Shown: piece by piece, positions 26,103 through 37,042 of the stretch | How the letters are laid out: every line of letters starts with the position of its first letter | How positions within the stretch are numbered: the first letter of the stretch is position 1 | Assembly (NCBI GenBank): GCA_948567375.1 | Contig: OX419755.1 | Span: 63,926,944 to 63,990,943 of the forward strand | Reading direction: 5' to 3' | Length of the DNA: 64,000 nucleotides | Source of the DNA: Lunularia cruciata | Taxonomy: Eukaryota; Streptophyta; Marchantiopsida; Lunulariales; Lunulariaceae | The notes under the pieces: generated by a model | Databases searched by the model: none | What the model was told of the DNA's origin: nothing | The model's input: only the letters and a program-made list of their open reading frames with translations | Translations under genes and position numbers: made by a program

Positions 26103-28616
26103 AATGCAACTACTTTAGTCTTCATGAAGAAAAACATTTCAGTGTAGACGCAAACCTGATAAATAGACAAGCAGAATAGTTATCCTTATAAATTTAGATA
26201 TACACTTATCAAAGTACAACAACACACAAGAACAAAGTAAAAGACACAATTTCTGTAATGCATTGATCTATGTCTCAAAAGGGCTGATTAATTATCCAAT
26301 TAAAATCAATATTAAGTAAAAGATCAAATTTTATGTAAATATTATCATTTAAAGACCTTCCAATCCATTGTTTACAAAAGTGTGAAAACAGGAAAGAATG
26401 GATTTTGGTAATATTTTAAGCATGAAAGACATGTCAATATCATACAAAGGCACAATTTATATAGCAATATGATTTTGGTAGGTAGTACGTATTCAATTCA
26501 AATTTTCTGTTTATTAATGTTTGTAAAATCCCTTTAAAAATAAATATGAAAATTTAAATTAAGTTTTATAAAACTATGAATCAATATGTCATAGCTATTT
26601 ACATTTTAGGATCTTATAAAGGACTTACAATTGAGATGTATTAATGAATATTCATGAATAATGTAAATTATATATATTTTAGAGGTGCTTATGAACTCTT
26701 ATATCTTAATTCTTGATTTGAGTGTAAAAATATATGTTTTTTGAAAGGCTTTAATTTTGCTGCAACAAGTGCAATTGGAGGGAAATTTCTAGCCACTAAA
26801 TTAGTTGTAGTTTATTAGGGTCACCTAGGAATTTTGGTATTTGACAAAAACCACACGACGTATATGTTTTTGTTTTCTATGTACCTGGTGATTATTATTA
26901 AAGGTGTAGTAACATTCCAAGTAATCCATATTCTTATTTGGTATTCTCCTTTATGAGTAAAATATGTCATTGCTATATTTCCATTTCAACGTGAAAAGAT
27001 TCTAACCTCTTGATGACTTTTGGGGTATAGCTATGAAATATTATCTTAAAAAAAACCACATCTATTATCCTTGATATCATTATCAACAAAAATTTAATCT
27101 TTAGATTTTATTTAATATTTTTTAAATGTATTTTTTATAATATTTTTATTATTATTATGTTATGCTAAAAGAGCAAGAAAAAACATTTAAAACATACATT
27201 TTTTTCTTAATAAATGCTAAATTTTCTTCCTAGAGAGAGCGAGGCATGCAACGTATACTTCTGTCTCGAATAAACAAGGCATACCATGCATAAATCATCT
27301 TTAAGTACAAGGCAAATCAAGCATACCTCCTCCCAAAGGCAAGGCGCGCTAGGCCTCTATGTGTGCTTACTTAAAGAGAGCAATTCCAAACATATTTCCT
27401 CTTGGAAGGTGTATGGTGTATGCTTGCTAGGCTTTCTATAGCAAGTACTTTTCTTTCTCTCTCTATTCCTTGTTTTGCACTGCGATAGATACGTTTAAAA
27501 AAGACGGGATTCTTTATAGACTAACCTTGAGGAGGAGGGAAAGTGATGCATGATAAATTGAGGGTTTATGGCAGTTTTAAATTTTCTTTTAAAATGGGTT
27601 TCTTAACAGCCTGAGCGCGAGGGGAGTGGAATGTCTTGTTCATATTGCAGTTTGGCCTTGTCTTGAAATCTCTTTGTTGTCTCTAGCCCCAACGATATCT
27701 TCTTTCCTCTTGTTGGGTAAATGCGCTTCCCTTGAGATGGTAAACTTTCTCTGCTTTCTTCATTATTATTCCGTCCACATTCACATACCACCATTTGGAA
27801 TTACCGCTGCTAGATGAAATAACAATAGTCCTTTTCATTCATATAGACTTCGAACAAAGAGCATTTGATCTTAAATCTCTGCAAAATCGTGTACAAGTTC
27901 TGGGATACTAGTTTTAACCGATCTTTTGGAGTGCACGCGTGAACCAGTGAATCATATATGACTCGTGAACTAGTTCATGAACTATGAATGAAATCATTAA
28001 ACTCCAGATCAAATATACACTTGATTTTGAGGGAAATGAAGGCATATAGCAGTAGTGGTCTCCGGTACTGTTTTCCGTTCACTTGTAACTACGTTTTGTT
28101 ATTTGTTGCTGTACAATAGGGGGTTTCAGATTAGCCTTTTTACAGTCCCGTAGAAATTAATAAGGAAATTTACGAGTATTATGCGTAAAATTTTGGAATT
28201 CATAAATTTGTAAGGGAACGAACACCGTGACTCGTTAGTTTATGGATTATTGACAACCCAGACAAGTTTATGAAAGCATTAATGAAAGCTTTTTCTCCAA
28301 GGGCAAGATTGACATCTGACAGGCACAAACCCATTATCAATTTGTCATATTTGTTATAATTTTCTCTGGAATCAAAACCAAATTGAATTCTGAAACTAAA
28401 AGCTCCTGAAACTTTCTTCGCCTGTAAATTTTTATTTGTGGAATTTGATGGGTGAACCTCATATTACTCGTAGAAATCCATCGGTTCCTAATTTGAAACC
28501 CCCTAATATCTGGTCCCTCTCTTCCGTGTAGAACCACAGGAACAAACCAATCTCTTCCCACTAATATAAAGAATATACCATTGGTTTCGTCGTTCTTCTT
28601 CGTTTTCATTAGATTA
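26103..28616. other. AT-rich intergenic DNA, no gene recognised
   Basis: No conserved domain is visible in any frame and stops are dense. Confidence 0.4.
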
Positions 28617-28640
28617 CATGTGTCACATCTGTGACACATG
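28617..28640. repeat. 24-nt near-perfect palindrome
   Basis: CATGTGTCACA and TGTGACACATG are exact complements around TC. It lies within intergenic DNA. Confidence 0.9.
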
Positions 28641-28763
28641 AGCATGAGCCTGTTCATGCAATAACAGCCTCTCGGTCCCTTTGAACCATCATTCTTGGAC
28701 TTAAAGATATAGTCAATCGTTATAAAGATCTGGGAGGAGGTAAAAAGGTAAAAGTGCTCATTA

Positions 28764-28858
28764 AAAGGAGAAAGTGGTGTCCGCGTAAGATAACAAGAAG
28801 GATGGAAGACCCATCAAGCCGTACAAAGAAGAGACATAAGGGTAAAACCCTCTATTTT
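28764..28858 (-). repeat. Dispersed ~100-bp repeat, copy 3 (reverse)
   Basis: On the plus strand the reverse-complement blocks appear: GTCCGCGTAAGATAAC, GAAGGATGGAAGACCC, ATCAAGCCGTACAAAG, then AAGGGTAAAACCCTCTATTT. Confidence 0.7.
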
Positions 28859-31085
28859 AAAACCCCTTGTTGGTTTCACCGGCGTAAAAATGCAAAAGGT
28901 TCTACAGTTAGAAACACGGTTGACTCTTTATCATTGAGGCATTACTTTTTGTAAACTGTTTGACCAAATACAGTGTACAGTTTCATCGGACTGCCACAGT
29001 TTTGCTCTTATCATTCTTTCCTTCATCTCTACAGTCAATTTTAATTTCACAATACTTTTTCGAAGACGATTAGCTTTCCAGCTAAAATTAAAGTAGATAC
29101 GAGGTAAGCCCTGTTAACCTCTTGCTTTCGATTGTGGGGGACACTTTTAAGAATGCTGCCGTGGGAAATAACGGAGAGAATAGCTGGATTGTCTAGCATA
29201 CGTAGGTCTCGACTTCGACTCGAATGCCCGCCCATAAGGAGACCTGCTCTCGTCTACAGACCGTAAGTACGTCAAACACCAGATATACAGTATTATCCAC
29301 TCCTAAAGTGGATAAAAGTGCCCGAGATAAAGTGCCCAAAAGTCACGTAAAGAATGTCAAAGTTTGTGGGTGTTTTCACCAAAGGTAAAAGGGAAAGAGC
29401 GCACTGTACAACTGACTTCTCATTGAGTTGATTGCAGGAAGGTGATCTTGGATTGGATTTACGTAGCTCAGTTGGCCAAAGTCTCTTCGTGCGTAATGTA
29501 CTGAGTGCACACACCTTCCAAAGTTCCACTACTTAAGGATGACAGAGCAGGAGAAGCACGTGTCAGTACGAGGGGACTCCCTCGTTGAGAAAGAAAAGGT
29601 GTAGAAAAAGGTCTGTAGAAACTGCGCAGTCATCCCCAAAAGATAGGAGTAGAATCTTTCCATGTCTTCACCCATTGTCTGTATGTCGAACGGGTGCAAG
29701 TTTATCCTCATGCATTCCGCTAGAGGACTAGAGGAAACATTTTGTAGCCTCCTCCTTGCTTGCTGTGATTCAGGGCTTGAATTGACCCAAGATACGCGCA
29801 GTTTCCCCGGTTTCCTTTAACTGAATTCAATTCATTAAGAATTATTAGGCAAGAAAAAGCAAAAGTGCTGACTTGATTATAGACACGTGTAAAATGTGTA
29901 AAGTCAACATTTACTTTCTTCACGCGCAATAAGTATAGCAATGGAAGCTGTAAACTTGCTCACCCGCAACATAGTCGTCTTTTGTAAAAGGAAGGACATC
30001 TCCTTTTCGTCTCTTGCACTCCGGAAAGTTCACGGTACAGCTTAGCCGCGACACGCGTTTGCACCGTTGAGGATAGAAGATACCAGAAGAACTCCCGAGT
30101 CCGGCCCAAATTGCTTGTTAGGCGGCGGCCGGCTTGGGAGAAGCTTCGGGCTGGACGGCAGGCAGTCTGAAGACTCCTTCGGTTTCCGGACATATGACTG
30201 AAGTACGGCCTCATGAAAACTTTTGGCATTGCAATGCAATATGTGTTTTTTGTCAATGCACAGCTTTGACAAAGAAGGAGAAAGAGTTTTATTTCCTGTG
30301 GGGCACAACGAAGAAAGATCAGTATCTTCTTTTCCCATATCGGATCCTCTTTCTAGACCCGGAGATATGGTAAGATAAGATCGTTCTATTACGTATAACG
30401 TAACCTATATCTAATGAAATACTGGGGTACACCACCACCCAACTATGTCTTAGCAACTAAATCCATAGACGTCCTAGATGAGGACGATCTAGTGCACAAG
30501 TTGCTCTATGTATAGCGTAGCATGAGTCATCGTGATAGGAACCGACACCCGCTCCCTTTCCCGGTGGACTGCGACTGCCAGTATTGTTGGCCGTCGAACG
30601 ATCAAGCCAGGATCACACGTGTCTGTATGTGGCAGTATTGTCCCGGTCCAGTAGCTCCCGGTTCCGCTTATACATAAAGAAGCTTCAGCCTCTAATAGGT
30701 CTTCACACATTTTAAAATCTTTATGTTTTCAAATTGTTTCGCACCACAACTTAAAAACAGTCGAACAGTGCATATTACAAGTATCTTACTCAGGGAGGTG
30801 AGAGGGTTATTGCTTGCAACGGAACGGAGCATATTGGTCATGAATGGGTGGTGATTGAAGTTGATATTTTTAATATAATTTCTCCTCCAACCTTATTTTG
30901 TATTCTCTGTTCAATTGTAAGCCAGATCTCCTCTTCGATCTTGTTTGTCCATGTTTTCTATGGTGTCGAGATATCTTTATGGTACTGCAATAGTATTGCT
31001 ACAAGGAAGTTCTCACAATAGATATTTACCAAGTGCACATAGCAAGGGAGCCCCGGAAGACCTCTCTTTGCGAGAGCACATTACA
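28859..31085. other. Intergenic DNA, no gene recognised
   Basis: Short overlapping frames near 29.0-30.7 kb on both strands show no recognisable domain or splice-linked continuation. Confidence 0.35.
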
Positions 31086-31089
31086 CAGC

Positions 31090-31705
31090 CTTACTATAAG
31101 TTTAGGAACTTTTACATCTTGTCTTTTCCCATCTATCTCAAATGATATTCATATTATGTGCCGTTTGGAAGGTGCAGTTACAGCGTTGTTTGCTTTCACA
31201 CTCACCTTAGAAATTTTGGGTTTATGAGTCCAAACTCGTAAATGTGAGAGTTGTAGCTCACACACAGTCCTCATTCCCTCTAACTTCCCACCAAGATTCA
31301 GTTCCTTGTTGGTGGCTTGAGAGTTTTGGACTCTCCTTTGGGACATGTGGATTTTGGTAGTTTGTCCATAATGGACACCTTAGTATAGGCCACAACCCAT
31401 ACTCACCTCCTCCTCCTCCCTTGGTTGGGGAATATCCAAGTGGCCTATTCCATTATTACTTGGTGTTACCTCCATAGGGCTTCATATTTGGCACATACTT
31501 CTTGCTTATAGAGGCACTATTGCCACATTTGTGGATGTTTGACAATACTATCCACTATACTTTGTCCACTCTGTAAGTGCCATGCATGCTCACACAACTA
31601 TAAGATGAAAGGTGTAGGCAATAGATAACTCTCCCCAATAATCATTGGTGGATGCGGTCTCATAAAGCAAGGGTCCATAACTCCAATAACATATATCAGA
31701 GCACG
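31090..31705 (+). repeat. LTR-like relic (solo LTR or 5' LTR)
   Basis: Shares an ordered set of blocks with 15.1-15.5 kb. It ends near a CCAATAACATATATCAGAGC stretch that resembles the LTR/primer-binding junction of plant LTR elements (…ACA then TATCAGAGC). No gag or pol domain is recognised downstream, so it may be a solo LTR or a truncated element. Confidence 0.5.
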
Positions 31706-32821
31706 GGATTTGGTGGTACTTCATTTAGCAAACATGTTCTTACATGAGGGTCATTCTTTTCTATTGGGACCTATCACAATAATGGATTTAGACATTTGAT
31801 GCCTTCTAGACATATGTTTCATTGGGTTGTGGTGGTTTAAGTTCAAATAAGATGAGAGAGTTGGATGTTTCATTTGTAGCTTTGCACAAGGGAATATATT
31901 GCTTGGGAAATGCCTGCTCTGATGTATAATCAGCAGTCTATATGTACGGCTCATTTATGTATGACATATAAACCATCTAGATAAATCAGAATCAGCACAC
32001 GGTAAATATCACAACTAACCAAAAAATTTGATGGTACGACTTTCAGGGCTTAATATTAATCAATAAAAATTTCTTCCATTGCAGAGTAAAATCAATTGAG
32101 GAATTGTGAATAGGCTATAAATGATCTCAAATATACTATGTCTACTTAAACTTTTTTTTTATGGAACAATTACATAAGATTTACTCATAAGACTGGCATC
32201 CAAAGCCAAGTGTCTTGCTAGGAACCAGAATGTAATTGACAGAATTTGTAGTCTAAAAAAAATAAAATATGCACACTTGAAAGGTGGACATTTCTGATGA
32301 AATGAATTTATGCAAATCAAAACATATGATATGATTGTGTGGATTTGAAGTAAATAGCTAATGCATTAAAGTTTCTACTCCAAGATAAAATGGCTAAGAT
32401 TAGTTTGGCAGTAGATAATAACTACTTTTACTGTTATGTAGTCGTCCACTTTTATTATGTTGTGGACAACGAACGTAATATGTTCAACAATGTTAAGATT
32501 TTTTGTGAGGTGTAAAATTGGCTTTCCTAAAATATTATATTTTTAGCTGTAGACTCCCTGTGTGAAGATTTCCCTCTCTCATGTAACACTTTTCGTTGTA
32601 TTCACGCTTTCAGGTATTGAAAATAGATAAAACATATATAAAAGTTCTCTTACGGTTTAAATAAAATTTTTTCTACTCTTATTCTTGTTCAAAAGATTTC
32701 AATGATTGTTTAAGTATTGAAATCATCATAAGTGCTTTTGTGGTAGATGAGATTGACATTATTCTTCGGAAGAGTTCACGTGTGCATTAGGTGAATACTC
32801 ATTTCATATATATATATTAGA
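31706..32821. other. AT-rich intergenic DNA, no gene recognised
   Basis: Could include the first part of an LTR element starting at the relic to its left, but no coding motif survives. Confidence 0.35.
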
Positions 32822-32935
32822 TGAGAAGAAGGCAACGCGTTGAGAAAACGAAGGATGGGAAGACCCCATACAAGGGAGAGAAAAAAAAAGGCAAATTGGG
32901 GCTAAACCCCAATAGAGTCTACATGAGAAATCTAT
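32822..32935 (-). repeat. Dispersed ~100-bp repeat, copy 4 (reverse)
   Basis: Plus-strand blocks: AACGAAGGATGGGAAGACCC, ATACAAGGGAGAG, an A-run, then TTGGGGCTAAACCCCAATAG. Pairing of GGGG and CCCC around CTAAA forms a small stem. Confidence 0.75.
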
Positions 32936-34606
32936 ATATTAGATTGGACAGGAGCTAATATAAAATAGCATATACTTATTGATTTTTATGGTATATCCTG
33001 TAAGAGCGGGCCTTTCAACACTTTTTCAAATAAAAATAATAATTTTTAAGCAACATAAAAAACAATAAAAGATAAACATGTATTCTTAAATTCATATATC
33101 TTTGAGTGAAATCTCTCGCACGTGTAAGCAACCTCTTTCAGCAAAAGATTGCTCCTGCTTGGAACGTCCTTTTAATACCCTTTCATTGCACACCAGCTCC
33201 TTCGTTTAGATCATGCGAGAAATTATATATTCATCATTTCCACTAGTAAACTTCGCAAAAGTACAGAAAGAAAAGAAATTGCTCCTGGCAGAGGACCCAG
33301 CTTGCTAGTTTTACATTATCCTTCTTTGGCTAATATTTTGATCTGGATTTTCCAAATCATACGAATTAAAGAATCAAAGTACTATAGATAGAAAATAGTG
33401 TAACCTAATCTTATCCTCGGCAGCCGGTTGTCGTCCGTTTGCGGGCGTGTTCCTGAGCTTCGACGCCGGATCGTCAGATCCGCTGAAAAGTCACAGGGAC
33501 TGCTGGAGATTTCAGACGGACGGATTCTAGCTAGGTTCGAGAATAAGAGAGATCCATGAATTGTCTGTCCGTATCGTGTGAACGCATGAGGCTAGCCCAT
33601 CTACGACAAGTACCAGCCGGTATAGCAATCAAACCTGAAACTCGTTTCGTCTCAGTAGTATTGATGGGATCGCCCGTTTCCATGCTACTGGAGTATATTA
33701 GTTCTAACAAAAACAGAAAACAAAAAGTATCGTAAAAGTTTTCTGCGTAAACAGCACACAAATGTATTTATAATAGGGTCGAGAGTCTTTCTGTTGCAAT
33801 CGGAGTTCAGATTTAGGAAGAGGAAGGCAGTTCTTCTTCTAGATCCTCCAATAATAGCCCCTTCATATACTCGCATATCTACAATATCTTTTGTGAAAAT
33901 CATATTTCACCAAACCTTTGGAAATGACAGGAAACGTGCACCTCAAGGATCTGCAAGGAAACTTATTCATGTATTGTGCACACTGACCAACTTGTGTGTG
34001 TGTGTGTTGAGGCGAACATGGAAGCATGGGCTGTTTCCTAGGTACTTATTCGCGCTGGAGATGCAGAGATCTACCAAAAAATGGAGAAAAGAGGTGCAGT
34101 TATCACGGTGGAGTATATAAAGTCCACCGTAAGGCAGTCAAGTCTTTTGTTTCAGTGGATATACTTTTGCTTACTTTTGATTGCTAAGGTTGGAAACAAC
34201 AAGAAGCTGAACCGGATGCAAAGTGTGACAAATCTTAGTCTTCTTGCGCGTGAGATGGTGGTGGTGTCATCTTCGGTACTTTCGTTCACCTTGGCACGGA
34301 TTTCGGGGATCTACAGTGGTGATTTTCCCTTGAGACAAACGGAGTTTGACTTTGCTTCAACATATTCATTGGTCTTGGTTCCCACGTACTTCCTCCAAAC
34401 GCTTGTTACTATAGGGGCTATCATTCGCTCTCGTTGTTGGGAAGAAGGCGAGGAGAAGAAGAGAGGGCACGACTCATGATTTCACTCAGTCGAATTTTTC
34501 TGTTGGAAAAGAATATCCGATCATGAAGAATGTTCGCCATTTGGGATTCTGAGAAAGTAGTAGTAGTTTAAGGAGGGCGGAGAGTTCCTTCCTCGCTAAC
34601 TAATGC
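32936..34606. other. Intergenic DNA, no gene supported
   Basis: The longest open stretch (34081-34479 plus strand, 132 codons) is hydrophobic. It lacks a recognisable domain and overlaps other open frames, so I do not call it a gene. Confidence 0.35.
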
Positions 34607-34702
34607 AACGCCCCATGTTACTTTTTTTTGTCTCTCCCTTGTACGGTTCGATGGGGTCTTCCCGTCCTTCGTTTTCCCTACGCGGTCGCCTTCTTCTACT
34701 AA
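34607..34702 (+). repeat. Dispersed ~100-bp repeat, copy 5
   Basis: Blocks in order: CGCCCCATGTTAC, a T-run, TCTCTCCCTTGTACGGTTCG, GGTCTTCCCGTCCTTCG, CTACGCGGTCGCC. Confidence 0.75.
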
Positions 34703-35699
34703 TGCAAGAGAATCTTTAGAATACCGTAGTCAAAGTCCTTACGTGGTATAATATCCTGGCTGAGGTGTATAATTGCGATCCTTCATACATACGGTTCAAT
34801 CAATCAATCAACGAACGAGTCTACGGCGAAGTTGGTTTTACTTTTCCATCTTTCCGCTGAAAGGGAACGGAGGTTGGTTGGTCGGGTCCACACCTTTCTT
34901 GACTTTTTGACTTTCGGGGGCCTTCTGCGGCTGAAAAGACCTGGCTGATCTCCACGCTCTCTTATTAGCCAAGGATACTCCCGGTACCTTTATCTTTTCT
35001 CGCGTCGGATGAGACGAAGGATAAAAGCGTAGATGTCGACAGATGTAAAGGAGCATGAGTGTGCTTTAGGAATCTAAAAGACGAGAGATGGCTTTAGTCC
35101 TCTACACTGGATACTGCTGTCGTTAGGTTTATCCCCATTCCCAGCTTTCCTCGGGAAGGAGAAAAAGCGCTTTCCTTCTCCCTCCGCAGAATTCGCTAAT
35201 GAGTGCTCCAAAATGACAGAGAATCAGTTCCATGGCCCACAAGTCACGTAAAGTAATCTTCTCCGCACGAGGTTTGTCGTCTAGTTAGAACTGTGCTTAA
35301 TAAATGGGAAATAGTGAGTGTGGGCGTTTTTTCTCCACCTTTGAGTTGAATAATTTATTTATTATTAATATTAATTTTCTTTTGTGTTTTCATATTTAGA
35401 GTTTGAGGAGAGGAAAGCGAGAGGATTGGATAGAGAGAAGAGGCAAGGAATGGAAGGTTATTCTACAGTTTTAGAGAATTCACCCGCATACATCATCTTA
35501 GTGAATAGTCAATTATGGTATTTTTCCAATTTTGGTTCCATTGGTAAGGATGTGGGAAGGATACACAAGTACTATGATTGGACCACTAGGGATGCCCACG
35601 TGAGGTGAGTGATCACATCGACAATAGTAACACTCGGGATTACGCACGGTTCCTCTATCTCTTTGTTGATCGTTCCAGGGATATCAATTGAGTCGTGGG

Positions 35700-36770
35700 A
35701 GTAGTTAGCATTTCAGGCAGGTTGTACCTTGGGGTTATTTGAAACTAGTTTTCCATATCCATGTCTATTCCATAAGCTACCCCGAACACTCCATGATGAG
35801 GCTAGACAGGATTTTTGCCTACCATTGGATCATTTGGCACGTGATCCCTTGGACGAGTTAGCATGGTTTGTATTTCTTTTACTCCCTTTATGGTGCCTTC
35901 GCTATGCTAGAGGGGGACATGCCGGGCATAGAGAGATGGTTTCTAGATCCATCCGGAGTGGGTTGTCCTACATGTGGATGTTGAGAATGCTTTTGATGGT
36001 GTCTCTTTAGCATCCATCTTTAGAGAGCTTAGGGAGGCCGGTGGATCCTTGGCAAGTCTCATTCTTTTTGTGCTGTCGTTATGTGGCTCTCATGCTTCCC
36101 TTTACCACCAACATGGGTGGTCATAAGAGGGAATCAACGTTTTGGAGTCAATTGTTGATACACAACAAGGAGATCCTTTAGGGGATTTTTTTTGGTTATG
36201 GCTCACTTCAGAGCTCTCTTATCTACTACTTTGGCCATGCCAGGTTATGTATTTCCTTAGTAGACGATACATACATTGTGGGGCCCATAGATCAAATTGA
36301 GCATGCCTTTGATCACTTGACTATTAAGTTACCTCTTGTAGGTTTGAGAGCCAAGGTATCAAAGTGCAAAGCATAGTCTCCTTCAGGTATCCCTCCCACC
36401 TTCAGTTTCCAAAGGGTGTGTCTCATCTATAGATGAACTACATATTCTTGGAGTACCAATAGGATCCAAGGATTTTGTCACATGCTTCTTAGATGTTGTC
36501 GATGATATTCGCAAGTGGCATTTTGCATACTCTCCTCTAGTATTACTTGTTGATTGACTTATCTTCTTCGCATGATTCTCCTTTCCTTGACTTTCTTATC
36601 ACGTCTAAGAGCTTTTGATAGGAAAATTATGGGATTTTTTGGTGATATCATCGTACTAGGGACATTTGAGTGTGATATTGTGAGATTTGGCAAGTAAACA
36701 AACATCGTTATCAATCTTGTACGGAGCAGTAGGCCTAGTACCACTCTCATTCTTATACTTTGTAGTATAT
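35700..36770 (+). pseudogene. Reverse-transcriptase relic (non-LTR-type retroelement), disrupted
   Basis: Read across three frames, a degenerate reverse transcriptase is visible. It starts with LPRTLHDEARQDFCLPLDHL, PLDELAWF and GGHAGHREM (about 35.78-35.94 kb). A shifted frame then gives VENAFDGVSLASIFRELREA and QQGDPLG (about 35.97-36.19 kb). Then come VDDTYIVGPIDQIEHAFDHL and VGLRAKVSKCKA (about 36.26-36.38 kb), and lastly ELHILGVPIGSKDFVT. QGDPLG and the DD of VDDTYIVGP correspond to the conserved RT fingers/palm blocks (F/YADD-like). Several stops and frameshifts make it non-functional. Class assignment (LINE-like or related) comes from my memory of similar plant proteins and is tentative. 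Confidence 0.65.
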
Positions 36771-36934
36771 TTTAGACAGCGTGTGTCCATTCCTCTATAG
36801 AGAGTATTGGCGGGTGCAATCCATAGGGGAACAATCGCTCTAGGTGAAAATTCTTCGGATACTCCAGTAGTTTATAGACCATACGATATGCATAGCTCGG
36901 ATATCTTAAAGACGGTAATGCAGTTTTCTCATAT

Positions 36935-37042
36935 CGATACTATTGGGGACTAGCCCCATTCTACCTCATTTGTCTTTCCCTTGTTTGGCTTGATGGGATC
37001 TTCCGATCCTTCTTGTGTTCTATGTGGTGGCCTTTTTGCTTT
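36935..37042 (+). repeat. Dispersed ~100-bp repeat, copy 6
   Basis: TTGGGGACTAGCCCCATTC, CTTTCCCTTGTTTGGCTTGA, TGGGATCTTCCGATCCTTC, TATGTGGTGGCC. The most diverged copy; it lies about 170 bp downstream of the reverse-transcriptase relic. Confidence 0.65.

Noticed and set aside
34081..34479. 132-codon hydrophobic plus-strand open frame
   Set aside because: Hydrophobicity alone is not evidence, and I see no family match, splice context or conserved residues.
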